64,000 nt of DNA from Paenibacillus ferrarius (GTDB lineage: Bacteria > Bacillota > Bacilli > Paenibacillales > NBRC-103111): assembly GCF_002027705.1 (NCBI RefSeq), contig NZ_MBTG01000026.1, positions 1-64,000 of the forward strand, in the 5' to 3' direction. Both the position numbers and the translations under genes were made by a program. The notes under the pieces were generated by a model, which searched no databases, was not told the origin of the DNA, and was given only the letters and a program-made list of their open reading frames with translations. Each line of letters begins with the position of its first letter. Positions within the stretch are counted from its first letter, which is position 1. Shown one piece after another: positions 25,993-39,689 of the stretch.

Positions 25993-27057
25993 ATGGACCG
26001 TCCAGAGCCGATACGAAGGTTTAGCTCGATAGTGCTGCAGTATGGTTTACGTTCTAAAAGGATACATGCTTGTCATTCTCTTTATAGAAAAGCAGCCGCG
26101 TACCGGGTATCTACGGATAAAGGGGACTATTTTTTGAAACCTTTTGAAGGGCGGAAGGCGCGTTTGGATCGTGTTTATTCTCGAATGGTTTGGTTAAAGG
26201 AACATAACTTCCACAATATGCCTAAGTGGCTTGAAACAGGTAAAGGTAAACACTGGGTGAAAAACAATGGACGATTATATTATGTATCTGAATGGATACA
26301 AGGTTCTCAATTGGATGGAAATGCGCAAGAATATGAGAGACTGGGTGAGATTCTGGGGAGGCTTCATCTTATTTCTCGGGGGCGGAGATCAGTTTCGTCC
26401 TCATTCTCGATGAGGAAAATCAAGAGCTTCCAGCAAGAGAATCAGATGTTTATAATTCATTTGGCAGCGATGCGAAAGAAAAGACAAGGCATTGGTAACT
26501 GGTTTAGAAAGCACGGGGACCAGTGTATTGCACTGGCCGATGGAGCATGGAGTACGTTGCAGCAGTCAGATGTCTTGCGGGTGTTGCGCAATGAAAAACC
26601 ATCACTCATTCACGGTGATGTGACTTGGCCGAATGTCATTGTAAGATCGGACTGTATGTATTTAGTAGACTGGGAATTTGCTGGACGTGGCTCATCTTAT
26701 TATGAGGTTGCCAAAACACTAAGCAATATGACAAATTATTCGGTAGCGATCATGAATGCGCTGCTTGTCGGTTACGAAAGAATATGTCCATTAACAAAGG
26801 AAGAGCGTCTTATTATTGCTTCCTTTTATCGTTTGCCGCGAGAGGCATGGATTGCCATCCGGCAAATCCGGTCAGGTCGACGATCATCTGTTTTTGATGG
26901 ATTAAAGAAATTGTGGTCTCAGCGTATAGAAGCGGTTCAATGGATGGATAATTGGGCGAGACAGCAACAGCAGGAGCCTCAGCCACAAGAGTCGCAAGAG
27001 CTTGTTACTGCCGCTGCTCCAAACGAGGAGGTGATCGGTATTGTCGATAATCCATGA
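25993..27057 (+). CDS. CotS-type spore coat kinase-fold protein 1
   Basis: A 354-residue protein of the aminoglycoside phosphotransferase/CotS fold. A Lys-bearing beta strand (YFLKPFEG) is at the N-terminus, the catalytic-like loop IHGDVTWPN follows near residue 210, and the metal motif LVDWEFAG near 225. The ATG at 25993 is preferred because GGGAGGAAG is well placed; in-frame TTG and ATG codons lie 9 codons upstream. CotS relatives are coat proteins in spore formers, so sporulation expression is likely. It overlaps the next, related gene by 17 bases. Confidence 0.78.
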   Translation: MDRPEPIRRFSSIVLQYGLRSKRIHACHSLYRKAAAYRVSTDKGDYFLKPFEGRKARLDRVYSRMVWLKEHNFHNMPKWLETGKGKHWVKNNGRLYYVSEWIQGSQLDGNAQEYERLGEILGRLHLISRGRRSVSSSFSMRKIKSFQQENQMFIIHLAAMRKKRQGIGNWFRKHGDQCIALADGAWSTLQQSDVLRVLRNEKPSLIHGDVTWPNVIVRSDCMYLVDWEFAGRGSSYYEVAKTLSNMTNYSVAIMNALLVGYERICPLTKEERLIIASFYRLPREAWIAIRQIRSGRRSSVFDGLKKLWSQRIEAVQWMDNWARQQQQEPQPQESQELVTAAAPNEEVIGIVDNP

Positions 27058-27952
27058 CATAGAGGAAGCCTATCCAATTGTGATTAGAAAAAGCAAGAGA
27101 ATTCGTGACGTGTACCGTCTGAAAACGATGGAGGGACGTGATCTTTGCAGCAAAAATTACGACAATTCTGAGCAAGAGGTGGATTTTATCGCGCGAGTGA
27201 TGAATCATCTGATCGAAAAAGGATTTCAGTACGGTCCTCGAATCACTTCCTCAAAGAGTCAGATGCAATGGATGATGAGAAATGAGAAGCCGTATATGAT
27301 TACCAACTGGGTGCGGGGAAGATCACCAGATTTTGAAAATCTAACAGAGTGGAAAAAAGCCATCCGTACGTTGGCGTCGTTTCATCTTCATGCAGAAGGC
27401 CTCACACTCCAAGACATACCCCCGGGAAGAAACCGTTACGCATTTTTGCAAAACTTAATAGAAGATTATCGCCAAACGCTAAGTGAATATCAAGGTGCTG
27501 GAGAACTTGGTGCACTCATTACTCTTTGCAATGATGCGATTTATCACTTGAACCAGCCCAAAAGTATAGAAGCGATGACTCATGAAGCGTCCGTGCATGC
27601 ATTTGCACATGGAGACTATAATTATCCAAACTTAGTGATCGATCGTAGAGGATCTATCCATTTAATTGATTTCGAGAATACATCCTTACAGGCGAGGTTG
27701 ACGGATTTATCTCATATTTTACATCGCAACTGTTCCTGGAACGGCGAGGAGATGATACGGTGGATCGAGTATTATGATCGTAAAAGGCCACTTAGCAGCG
27801 CGGATAGACATTTGTTGTTCTCGCTGCTGCTTGTCCCGTATCCGTTTATTCGAGCGATTCGCTTGAAAAAAAGCGATAAAAGAATAAAAGAGGCAATACC
27901 TCAGACAAGATCGATCGCTAAATATGTCAATGGTTTAAGAAAAATGCTATGA
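27041..27952 (+). CDS. CotS-type spore coat kinase-fold protein 2
   Basis: A 303-residue paralogue of the gene before it. FAHGDYNYPNLVI and LIDFENTS give the same HGDxxxxN and D-F-E kinase-like motifs. The TTG start is chosen because GAGGAGGTGATC lies just upstream and the following residues SIIHDIEEAYPIVIRKSKRIRDVYRLKT match the fold start. The overlap with the previous gene implies joint translation. Whether either protein has kinase activity is unknown. Confidence 0.78.
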   Translation: MSIIHDIEEAYPIVIRKSKRIRDVYRLKTMEGRDLCSKNYDNSEQEVDFIARVMNHLIEKGFQYGPRITSSKSQMQWMMRNEKPYMITNWVRGRSPDFENLTEWKKAIRTLASFHLHAEGLTLQDIPPGRNRYAFLQNLIEDYRQTLSEYQGAGELGALITLCNDAIYHLNQPKSIEAMTHEASVHAFAHGDYNYPNLVIDRRGSIHLIDFENTSLQARLTDLSHILHRNCSWNGEEMIRWIEYYDRKRPLSSADRHLLFSLLLVPYPFIRAIRLKKSDKRIKEAIPQTRSIAKYVNGLRKML

Positions 27953-28114
27953 GTGAAGTTACGATCGGCCGCTAGTGTGGCAAATTTGTTAACAATTAGG
28001 CAGAGGTGAAACCTTTATTCTATATTTGCGTCTAATGAACGTGGTCAATGAAGGAAAGGGCTATTTGCCATTCCTGACGTTTACGCAATAATTGTCAAAG
28101 GAGCTATAGAAATA

Positions 28115-29884
28115 ATGAAATTCCAAGCTTTAAAAAAGGAAATTACCGTAATGCTCGCTTTAATGGTGTTCCTTGCCAGCGCGATAACAGCGCCAGCTGC
28201 TCAGGCGGTATCATCAAGTGCGTCCTTTATTCTACTTTATATTGATAAGTCCGAAGCTTTTGTCAATGATCAGCAAATCCATTTGGAGTCACCTTCCACA
28301 ATCATTAATGGCAGCACCTATGTACCGGCCAAATTCCTTGGCGATACGATGGGCTTTGCCGTTGAGTGGAATGAGGCTTCACGGACGATTCAGATGACGC
28401 CTCCGGGCTATAACATCATCTTGGATGCCGATCATAAGAGTGTAACAACGAATGGCGTGGATACGCCTTTTAACACCGTTGCAGCGATTGTGAACGGGAA
28501 GCTTATGGTGAAGCTGACTTGGTTAGCGGATTACATGGGCGCGAAGTATACGTACAACAACGAGCTTCGTCGTGTGGAGATTGTGCATTTTAAGAACCCT
28601 GAGGGCGTCTATATTGATCAGGACAGCAACTCCAGACCTGTAGCCAAGTTCACAACGGCGAAGCCTACATACCGTATTGGAGAGCCTGTGAAGTATCTGG
28701 ACTTAAGTTATGATCCAGATGCCGAAGGGATTGCTTCCTACGAGTGGACAGGAAAACAAGAAGCCTTTTTCAAAGCGGGGAAATATCCAGTAACGTTAAC
28801 GGTGAAGGACGGGCATGGGCATGTCAGCCCATTGTTCAAAAGCTACGTTACTATTGTGGATGAAACGTACCTGACGGAAATCGAATACCCGATTTATACG
28901 AAACCGGTTGGCGGCTTCATCAAGTCAGACTGGGGCACGATCTGGGCACACTTCAATGACATGCTCCCATTGCCTAAGAAAGTAACGGAAGTTGCGGGGC
29001 GTACGCTGCTTGTCAGCGATAGTCCAGAGGAATTCACAGAAAAAGGTATTCTTTACCGCGACAACATTAATGGCAAAGCGCGATTATACGCTGATCATAT
29101 CAACGGTACGAAACAGAAGATGACGATGGCGATTTTTGCAACGAATAATTCCGATAAGCCAGTTATGATTAAAACAACGAACAAAGGCGAAGTGTATCCT
29201 TCTGTTTATGCCAACTTGATCGGAAGCGAAGCTTCTGTCGATTTCCTTCTTCAAAATGTGTACACCGATGTGCTGACTGTGCCTCCGCATGAAACTTATA
29301 TTTATGCGAAGCTTCCGGACTTCTACCCAGGGCAAGGCGTGAACTTGTTCTACGATGTAGAGACAGACGGAGAGCTGCAAATTTCGTTCGGTGTAACGGA
29401 TCAAAGATTAACCCCGACTACAGCGCAGGAATTGCCGCTATTGGGCTTTACGGGGCACGTACGAGGGACTTTCCCTATCTCCGAGATCAAATGGGACATT
29501 GACGCTTCGAGCTTCACGAAAACGTCCGTGTTGACCATCGGGGACAACAAAACGGATCCTTTCGTGAAAGGCTATGACGTGATGCGCAAGCAGAACGTGG
29601 AGAACGGCGGAAACTACGGCGTAGTTTACAAAATCCATGCAGATAAGCCGCGCAAGATGGCTGTAATGATCATGGCCAAAGGCGGCGTCTTCAAGGGGCC
29701 GTTCAAAATTAACGGCGAGATCATTCCGGTGCCTTACTCCGGTGTCATCACCGCATTTGACGGCATGGAAGTGCTGGCTCGTACGACAGGGACGGAAGAT
29801 GCGCTTGATATTGAGTTCACGCCTCCTGCGGGTTCAGCGTTCCCGATCGATCTGATTTTCTATCCGCTGGATGAGAAGAAGTAA
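28115..29884 (+). CDS. Secreted protein with copper amine oxidase N-like and PKD domains
   Basis: A 589-residue exported protein. The signal peptide spans residues 1-30 (KKEITVMLALMVFLASAITAPAAQA). A copper-amine-oxidase N-terminal-like (stalk) domain follows at about 38-165 (VNDQQIHLESPSTIINGSTYVPAKFLGDTMG), then a PKD-like domain at about 173-250 (SRPVAKFTTAKPTYRIGEPV ... YPVTLTVKDGHG). The remaining 340 residues are beta-rich and unassigned. No enzyme site is recognised, and the stalk domain is used by Paenibacillus for cell-surface attachment. AAAGGAG precedes the ATG. Confidence 0.82.
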   Translation: MKFQALKKEITVMLALMVFLASAITAPAAQAVSSSASFILLYIDKSEAFVNDQQIHLESPSTIINGSTYVPAKFLGDTMGFAVEWNEASRTIQMTPPGYNIILDADHKSVTTNGVDTPFNTVAAIVNGKLMVKLTWLADYMGAKYTYNNELRRVEIVHFKNPEGVYIDQDSNSRPVAKFTTAKPTYRIGEPVKYLDLSYDPDAEGIASYEWTGKQEAFFKAGKYPVTLTVKDGHGHVSPLFKSYVTIVDETYLTEIEYPIYTKPVGGFIKSDWGTIWAHFNDMLPLPKKVTEVAGRTLLVSDSPEEFTEKGILYRDNINGKARLYADHINGTKQKMTMAIFATNNSDKPVMIKTTNKGEVYPSVYANLIGSEASVDFLLQNVYTDVLTVPPHETYIYAKLPDFYPGQGVNLFYDVETDGELQISFGVTDQRLTPTTAQELPLLGFTGHVRGTFPISEIKWDIDASSFTKTSVLTIGDNKTDPFVKGYDVMRKQNVENGGNYGVVYKIHADKPRKMAVMIMAKGGVFKGPFKINGEIIPVPYSGVITAFDGMEVLARTTGTEDALDIEFTPPAGSAFPIDLIFYPLDEKK

Positions 29885-29932
29885 GTCGGAGTAACTCTTG
29901 CGATGAAGCAGGGGCTGCCGATAAGGCAAAAA

Positions 29933-30111
29933 CCTGCGGAAGTGCAGGGATTTTCGGGCGGATTGATGTGAAAAATGGGAATACCTGCATTTATGCAGGT
30001 ATTTTCATTTTTTCCAGCCTCTAATCCCCAAAAAGCCTTAAAAGCCTGCATAATCGCAGGAAACTAAGAATTGAGGTTATTAAAATAGTAAAAAAGATGC
30101 ACAATTGCAGG
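29933..30111. repeat. Second cluster of four GCAGG palindromic repeats
   Basis: Units lie at 29933-29948, 29984-29999, 30045-30060 and 30098-30111. Three are full CCTGC-n6-GCAGG palindromes; the last keeps TGCACAATTGCAGG, identical to the unit at 296-309. The unit order differs slightly from the first cluster, but the spacing and the following AAGTAG/CTACTT hairpin are shared. Confidence 0.8.
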
Positions 30112-30180
30112 TTTATAAAAAGTGCCAGTAGCTAGGCGGGACGACATTTGAAGCGATGGGCATCGTGTCAGAAAAAATGA

Positions 30181-30221
30181 GGGACTGTCTTCAAGTAGCT
30201 TTTCTACTTATGGGAAGGCCC
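30181..30221. repeat. AAGTAG/CTACTT hairpin of composite repeat
   Basis: AAGTAG (30193-30198) pairs with CTACTT (30204-30209) inside degenerate outer arms GGG/CCC. It corresponds to the better-kept hairpin at 390-435 but lacks its outer A/T tract, so it is a weaker terminator. Confidence 0.65.
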
Positions 30222-30251
30222 CTGACTCCTCAAAACTTGCAAAACAACAAA

Positions 30252-30299
30252 AAAACCAGCCGCACGGCACTCCGAAGAGTGTCCATGCAGGCTGGTTTT
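30252..30299 (-). terminator. Terminator of clpP
   Basis: Arms AAAACCAGC (30252-30260) and GCTGGTTTT (30291-30299) with internal GGCACTC/GAGTGTC pairing. On the minus strand the hairpin is followed by a T run. It lies 13 bases past the clpP stop. Confidence 0.85.
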
Positions 30300-30312
30300 C
30301 GTTTTTCCTTAA

Positions 30313-30894
30313 TTAGACACGCTCAATTACTTTATCGATGAGTCCGTAAGCGGCTGCTTCAGCTGCACTCATGAAATTGTCGCGATCTGTATCTTTTTCG
30401 ATGCGCTCGAACGTTTGTCCTGTGCGCTCTGCCAAGATTGTGTTCAGGTTGTCCCGCATTTTCAAAATACGCTTAGCGCGGATTTCGATGTCGGAGGCTT
30501 GACCTTCAGCGCCGCCTAGCGGCTGGTGAATCATGACTTCGCTGTTCGGCAGCGCGTAGCGCTTGCCTTTGGCGCCTGCAGTAAGCAGGAATGCGCCCAT
30601 GGAAGCAGCCATACCAACGCAGATCGTGGATACGTCTGGCTTGATGAACTGCATCGTGTCATAAATAGCCATGCCAGCGGTAATGGATCCGCCTGGGCTG
30701 TTGATGTAAAGTGAGATATCTTTATCAGGATCTTGGGCGGCCAAGAAAAGTAATTGAGCAATGATGGAGTTCGCCACAACATCGTTGACACCCGTGCCTA
30801 AGAAAATGATGCGGTCCTTCAGCAAGCGAGAGTAGATGTCATATCCTCTTTCACCGCGCGCGTCCTGTTCGACTACCATAGGGATAAAACTCAT
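30313..30894 (-). CDS. clpP: ATP-dependent Clp protease proteolytic subunit
   Basis: A 193-residue serine protease. The catalytic triad is Ser98 in GMAASMGAF, His123 in MIHQPLGG and Asp172 in TDRDNF. The length and the [25 protein letters not shown] opening are standard. It forms the barrel that works with ClpX and ClpC. GGAGGTC lies just before the ATG on the minus strand. A CtsR-type operator overlaps its promoter, so stress induction is expected. Confidence 0.97.
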   Translation of the reverse strand: MSFIPMVVEQDARGERGYDIYSRLLKDRIIFLGTGVNDVVANSIIAQLLFLAAQDPDKDISLYINSPGGSITAGMAIYDTMQFIKPDVSTICVGMAASMGAFLLTAGAKGKRYALPNSEVMIHQPLGGAEGQASDIEIRAKRILKMRDNLNTILAERTGQTFERIEKDTDRDNFMSAAEAAAYGLIDKVIERV

Positions 30895-31004
30895 GAGAAT
30901 GACCTCCTTGGGGTGGGTACTTGATTTACATGTGTGGAGCCAATTTCGTCATGGTTAGATGAAATTGTTCTCCGGGGTGCATACTATTTACAGTATCTAC
31001 AAGT

Positions 31005-31044
31005 ATGATAACGAAAAAACCTCCGAAGGTCAAGAAAGGTCAAA
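31005..31044 (-). promoter_or_regulatory. clpP promoter with CtsR operator
   Basis: On the plus strand the direct repeat GGTCAAG-AAA-GGTCAAA (31028-31044) fits the CtsR heptad consensus with one mismatch. On the minus strand the inner heptad supplies TTGACC as the -35 and TATCAT (31010-31005) as the -10, exactly 17 bases apart. Bound CtsR would thus cover the promoter. Confidence 0.85.
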
Positions 31045-31096
31045 CTAAGAATAAAAAAAATCAGTTCATAAACTGATTCGGGGTGTTTCTTATGGA

Positions 31097-31168
31097 CGCG
31101 CCCGAAAGGAATCGAACCTTTATCTCAGGCTTCGGAGGCCTACGTCATATCCATTGGACCACGGGCGC
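31097..31168 (-). tRNA. tRNA-Arg (CCG)
   Basis: A full 72-base cloverleaf on the minus strand: acceptor GCGCCCG/CGGGCGC with discriminator G, anticodon stem TAGGC/GCCTG around loop CTCCGAA, anticodon CCG, and T arm AAAGG TTCGATT CCTTT. The stem G-C pairs are perfect. CCA is not encoded. Confidence 0.95.
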
Positions 31169-31273
31169 ATATCTGCAAAAAAGTGAAGCAAGGGTTATTA
31201 TATGTCAGACTTCTATAAAAAGCAAGACAGTAAGCCTTTTCAGTCCTTTTTAGTGAAAATGTTTGAACAAATG

Positions 31274-31302
31274 TTGAATATTCAGTTAGAATTGGTTATA
31301 AT
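31274..31302 (+). promoter_or_regulatory. Promoter of cggR-glycolysis operon
   Basis: TTGAAT at 31274-31279 and TATAAT at 31297-31302 are 17 bases apart. The start would be near 31309, upstream of the CggR operator. Confidence 0.8.
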
Positions 31303-31376
31303 AAAAGTGTAAGGAAATTCAGTGAAATAGGCTTTCCGAAGTTGGAAAGTGGTAAGTCACTTTTTTTTCATCCGGG

Positions 31377-31412
31377 TGGGACGCAAAATGTAGACCCGGG
31401 ACATAAAACGTC
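31377..31412 (+). promoter_or_regulatory. CggR operator in the leader
   Basis: Two half-sites GGGAC-n6-TGTA (31378-31392) and CGGGAC-n6-CGTC (31397-31412) form the direct repeat known for CggR. It lies about 70 bases inside the transcribed leader, where bound CggR blocks elongating polymerase in Bacillus. Confidence 0.85.
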
Positions 31413-31446
31413 CAACTTTAGGATCAGGAGCGTCAGTCGTCGTCAT

Positions 31447-32469
31447 ATGAGAGAAATACTTGACATTCAGAAACAGCTCTTGCCAGATCTATTGGACATC
31501 ATGAAGAAGCGGTACTCGATTCTGCATCATATCTTGGTTTCCGGCGTTGTCGGACGCCGCACACTAGCCTCGTCGCTCGATATGACGGAGCGCGTGCTCC
31601 GCGGTGAAGTCGATTTCTTGAAGGAGCTTGGGCTTCTTGAATCGGATGCCTCAGGCATGAGAATTACCGAGTCCGGTCGTCAACTGCTTGAAGACATGTT
31701 GCCGATCATCAAGATTGCATTTGGCTTAACGGACTTGGAAGAAAGTATTGCCAAAGCCTTTGGCTTGTCACAAGTCATTGTTGTCCCCGGCGACTCGGAT
31801 GCTTCGGATTTCACGAAGAAAGAGCTTGGCCGAGCGGGCGCAGCAGCTTTGCGCAAGTATGTAGCCAAGGATGATATCATCGCGGTTACAGGCGGCTCCA
31901 CCATGGCGCAGATTGCCAATAACTTGGCGATATCCTCTTCCATGAAAGGCAGTTGGTTCGTACCGGCTCGCGGTGGACTTGGGGAAAGCGTGGATATGCA
32001 GGCAAACACCATCGCTTCCATTATGGCCAAGAAGACTGGCGGGAAATACAGGCTCCTGCACGTACCGGATCATCTCGGAGAGGAAGCGTATCAATCCCTT
32101 ATCCAAGATCCGCAGATTCAGGAAGTTGTTGACGCAGTTCGCAGTTGTCGCATCGTTGTACACGGTATCGGAGATGCTATGGTCATGGCGCGCAGGCGCA
32201 AGGTAGATGCCGAGACGACACGCAGCTTACAAGCCGATGGCGCACTTGCAGAGGCATTCGGGTACTATTTTGATCGACAAGGCAATGTGGTTCACAAGAT
32301 GCCAACGGTCGGACTTCGACTGGAGGATCTGCAGCGGATTGAAGTTGTGATTGGCGTAGCCGGCGGCAAGAGCAAAGGTGAAGCGATCGCATCGGTCCTT
32401 CGTCACGGACAAGAGAACGTGCTTGTAACGGATGAAGCGGCTGCACTGGAAATAATGAAACATGTGTGA
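31447..32469 (+). CDS. cggR: Central glycolytic genes regulator
   Basis: A 340-residue SorC-family repressor. The N-terminal winged helix (QKQLLPDLLDIMKKRYSILHHILVSGVVGRRTLASSLDMTERVLRGEV) is CggR-specific, and the C-terminal part is the sugar-binding domain (AVTGGSTMAQIA, VPARGGLGESV) that senses fructose-1,6-bisphosphate. The ATG at 31447 gives exactly the Bacillus length and leaves the operator in the leader. The ribosome site CAGGAG lies about 16 bases upstream, unusually far. It is the first gene of the cggR-gapA-pgk-tpiA-gpmI-eno operon. Confidence 0.94.
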   Translation: MREILDIQKQLLPDLLDIMKKRYSILHHILVSGVVGRRTLASSLDMTERVLRGEVDFLKELGLLESDASGMRITESGRQLLEDMLPIIKIAFGLTDLEESIAKAFGLSQVIVVPGDSDASDFTKKELGRAGAAALRKYVAKDDIIAVTGGSTMAQIANNLAISSSMKGSWFVPARGGLGESVDMQANTIASIMAKKTGGKYRLLHVPDHLGEEAYQSLIQDPQIQEVVDAVRSCRIVVHGIGDAMVMARRRKVDAETTRSLQADGALAEAFGYYFDRQGNVVHKMPTVGLRLEDLQRIEVVIGVAGGKSKGEAIASVLRHGQENVLVTDEAAALEIMKHV

Positions 32470-32535
32470 GCAAGACATCATAACGTATGCCTTAACCGGC
32501 TGCGTTTTGAAATATAATTATTTATTTAATCTTAG

Positions 32536-33555
<1,020 letters not shown>

Positions 33556-33679
33556 TTCCATAGCGGCAACACACACAAAACGACATGAAGGGGAGAAGCG
33601 ATTCTCCTCTTTATGTGCGATTTTCCCATATAAAAGGTAGACCGGAAGAAAACCATACACGTTCAGGGAGGCTTTTACG

Positions 33680-35639
<1,960 letters not shown>

Positions 35640-35640
35640 C

Positions 35641-37179
35641 ATGTCCAGACCGAAACCGGTAGCACTCATCATTCTCGATGGCTTCGGACTCCGCTCGGAA
35701 GAGCAGGGGAATGCGGTTGCTCATGCCAAAAAACCGAATTACGACCGTTATTGGGCGACTTTCCCGCATACCACATTAACCGCTTGCGGTGAAGCTGTAG
35801 GTTTGCCGGAAGGCCAGATGGGGAATTCTGAAGTAGGACACCTGAATATCGGCGCAGGCCGGATTGTTTATCAGGATTTGACGCGAATTTCCAAATCGAT
35901 TCGCGACGGCGAATTTTACGATAATGAAACTATTTTAGGCGCTGTTCGTCATGCCAAAGTTAACGGCAAGAAGCTGCACCTGTACGGGCTGCTTTCCGAT
36001 GGCGGTGTACATAGTCACATTCAGCATTTGTTCGCTTTGCTGGACTTGGCTAAAAAAGAGCAATTCGAAGATGTCTATATCCATGCCTTCCTCGATGGCC
36101 GCGACGTAGCTCCGGACTCCGCTAAGGGGTATATGGCAAGCTTGCTGCAAAAAATTGCGGAAGTCGGCGTAGGCAAAATTGCGACCGTTCAAGGTCGTTA
36201 TTATGCGATGGATCGCGATAAACGCTGGGAGCGGACAGAGAAATCCTACCGCGCCATGGTTTATGGCGAAGGCCCAGCTTATACAGATCCGATGAAGGCG
36301 ATTGTTGAATCCTATGACAAATCCGTGTTTGACGAGTTCGTTATGCCGACCGTTATTGTTGGTGACGATGGTCAACCGGTAGGACTTGTAGAGTCAGGTG
36401 ATGCGGTTATTTTCTTCAACTTCCGCCCTGACCGTGCGATTCAGCTTTCCCAAGTGTTCACGAACGAAGATTTCCGCGGCTTTGACCGTGGTCCTAAAGT
36501 TGCCAAGAACCTGTACTACGTATGTCTGACATTGTTCAGCGAGTCCGTTGACGGCTTCGTAGCTTACAAGCCTAAGGATCTCGACAACACGCTGGGTGAG
36601 GTATTGGCTCAGAACGGTCTGAAACAGCTTCGCGCTGCGGAAACTGAGAAGTATCCGCACGTCACGTTCTTCTTCAGCGGCGGACGCGATGCGGAATTGC
36701 CAGGCGAAACGCGTCTTCTCATTCCTTCGCCGAAAGTAGCTACGTACGACTTGCAACCAGAAATGAGTGCCTATGAATTAGCGGCTGCTGTAGTTAAGGA
36801 AGTTGAAGCGGAGCGTCATGACGTGATTATCCTCAACTTCGCCAACCCTGACATGGTAGGCCACTCCGGCTTGCTGGAGCCTACTGTGAAGGCAATTGAA
36901 GCGACAGATGCTTGTCTAGGTCAAGTTGTAGAAGCGATCCTCGCCAAAGGCGGCGTGGTGTGCATTACAGCCGATCACGGGAATGCAGACGTTGTTACCA
37001 ATGCAGACGGATCACGCAACACGGCACATACAACCAATCCCGTACCTTTTATTGTGACGGACAAATCTGTTACACTAAGAGATGGCGGAATTTTGGCAGA
37101 TATTGCACCAACGATGCTTGATTTCTTACAAGTTGTGCAGCCGGTTCAAATGACCGGAGCCACTATTCTAAAAAAATAG
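35641..37179 (+). CDS. gpmI: Phosphoglycerate mutase, cofactor-independent
   Basis: A 512-residue alkaline-phosphatase-fold enzyme with two metal ions. LIILDGFG gives the first metal Asp. [14 protein letters not shown] holds the catalytic Ser, and ADHGNAD near residue 445 and HTTNPVPF give the remaining ligands. The ATG at 35641 is chosen because AGGGGGCG precedes it and the conserved start [16 protein letters not shown] follows. Manganese-dependent members of this family are pH-sensitive and important in sporulation. Confidence 0.96.
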   Translation: MSRPKPVALIILDGFGLRSEEQGNAVAHAKKPNYDRYWATFPHTTLTACGEAVGLPEGQMGNSEVGHLNIGAGRIVYQDLTRISKSIRDGEFYDNETILGAVRHAKVNGKKLHLYGLLSDGGVHSHIQHLFALLDLAKKEQFEDVYIHAFLDGRDVAPDSAKGYMASLLQKIAEVGVGKIATVQGRYYAMDRDKRWERTEKSYRAMVYGEGPAYTDPMKAIVESYDKSVFDEFVMPTVIVGDDGQPVGLVESGDAVIFFNFRPDRAIQLSQVFTNEDFRGFDRGPKVAKNLYYVCLTLFSESVDGFVAYKPKDLDNTLGEVLAQNGLKQLRAAETEKYPHVTFFFSGGRDAELPGETRLLIPSPKVATYDLQPEMSAYELAAAVVKEVEAERHDVIILNFANPDMVGHSGLLEPTVKAIEATDACLGQVVEAILAKGGVVCITADHGNADVVTNADGSRNTAHTTNPVPFIVTDKSVTLRDGGILADIAPTMLDFLQVVQPVQMTGATILKK

Positions 37180-37198
37180 CAAGTCACCTATTATATAA

Positions 37199-38509
<1,311 letters not shown>

Positions 38510-38555
38510 GATTAGACGTAGTAATTAATTAAATATTACCTTTGGGGGTCTGTGC

Positions 38556-39266
38556 ATGAGCAATTGGGTGAAAACTATTCTATTTCTGGTAGGTTCCGCG
38601 CTGCTCACGCATTGGATCCCCTCTTCGTTTTTTCGCAACCTGGATACGATGGTTCACGAATTCGGGCATGCGGTCGTTACCTTAGCGTTATCGGGCAAAG
38701 TGATGTACATTGAGCTGTATGCGGATCATAGCGGAGTCACCTACTCGTCTATCTCCAAATCATGGTCAATCATTCCTGTTTCACTCGCAGGGTACATGAC
38801 AGCGTCTATATTTGCCTGGTTCCTATTCTCGGCTTATGCAAAGGGCAAGCAGCGTCTAGGTTTGCAGGTGATGATTGCAATATCTGCCTTATCGTTGGTA
38901 TTGTTCGTTCGCAATGGATTTGGGATCATGTTTTTGGTTGGCTTCATGGCGCTGACGATCATCGTTCTGGCGTTGACGCCAAACTGGCTGCGTGATTTTT
39001 ACTACTTATTGCTGGCGTTCTTGTGCTTGGAGGAGTCAGTCTTTGGGCCGTCTTCTTTGATTCTTTATGCTTGGCAGAACAGCCGCAGTGCGGGCGATGC
39101 AACCAATTTGGCGATGCATACCGGTATACCGGCCATTGTGTGGGCGATTGGTTTCACGCTGTTCGCCTTGTGGTGCGCGAAGCAAGGAGTGCAAGCATTT
39201 TTGGGACGAAGCAAAGGGGCAAGAAGCTCGAGTCGACAGTCGGGAGCCGCGGCGTATCGGGACTAA
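38556..39266 (+). CDS. M50-like membrane metallopeptidase family protein
   Basis: A 236-residue membrane protein with the zinc motif HEFGH near residue 35 (LDTMVHEFGHAVVTL) and about five hydrophobic segments. This matches the M50B-like group of site-2-type proteases. The typical second motif (NxxPxxxxDG) is not evident, so it may be a non-classical member whose activity is uncertain. It follows eno by 46 bases and may be read with it. The role is unknown. Confidence 0.72.
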   Translation: MSNWVKTILFLVGSALLTHWIPSSFFRNLDTMVHEFGHAVVTLALSGKVMYIELYADHSGVTYSSISKSWSIIPVSLAGYMTASIFAWFLFSAYAKGKQRLGLQVMIAISALSLVLFVRNGFGIMFLVGFMALTIIVLALTPNWLRDFYYLLLAFLCLEESVFGPSSLILYAWQNSRSAGDATNLAMHTGIPAIVWAIGFTLFALWCAKQGVQAFLGRSKGARSSSRQSGAAAYRD

Positions 39267-39298
39267 AATGCCAGAGGAGCCGCTAGGTCCCTCCTTTA

Positions 39299-39327
39299 TT
39301 GTATTCTGGGACGAACTGTGTTAAAAT
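39299..39327 (+). promoter_or_regulatory. Promoter before secG
   Basis: TTGTAT at 39299-39304 and TAAAAT at 39322-39327 are 17 bases apart; the start would be near 39334. Confidence 0.6.
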
Positions 39328-39377
39328 ACTCATGCTAGTTGTATAAGCAAAGAATAGGCAATTGGGGTGCTAATAAC

Positions 39378-39614
39378 ATGGTAATCTTTATGAAAATTTT
39401 GTTGATCATAGCTTCAGTCGGACTAATTGCAATCGTCCTTTTACAAAAAGGTAAGAGCGCAGGCTTGTCCGGTGCCATTTCCGGTGGTGCAGAACACTTA
39501 TTTGGCAAGCAAAAAGCGCGCGGTTTAGAACTATTCTTGTCCCGTTTCACGATGGGGCTTGCTGCTGCATTTTTTATCCTTTCCATTGTCGTAGCATACG
39601 TAGTGAAAGCTTAA
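39378..39614 (+). CDS. secG: Preprotein translocase subunit SecG
   Basis: A 78-residue protein with two transmembrane helices and the conserved cytoplasmic loop [25 protein letters not shown] between them. It supports the SecYEG channel. The ATG at 39378 gives the family length; upstream in-frame codons lie in the leader. It heads the secG-esterase-rnr-smpB-ssrA order known from Bacillus. Confidence 0.95.
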   Translation: MVIFMKILLIIASVGLIAIVLLQKGKSAGLSGAISGGAEHLFGKQKARGLELFLSRFTMGLAAAFFILSIVVAYVVKA

Positions 39615-39629
39615 CACACATAAAACGAT

Positions 39630-39664
39630 AACAGCAGGGGAAATCTACTCCTGCTGTTTTTTCA
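39630..39664 (+). terminator. Terminator or attenuator after secG
   Basis: Stem AACAGCAGG/CCTGCTGTT (39630-39638 with 39650-39658) followed by T6. Confidence 0.85.
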
Positions 39665-39689
39665 TTTTAAACGGGTTACGTAGTAGGAG

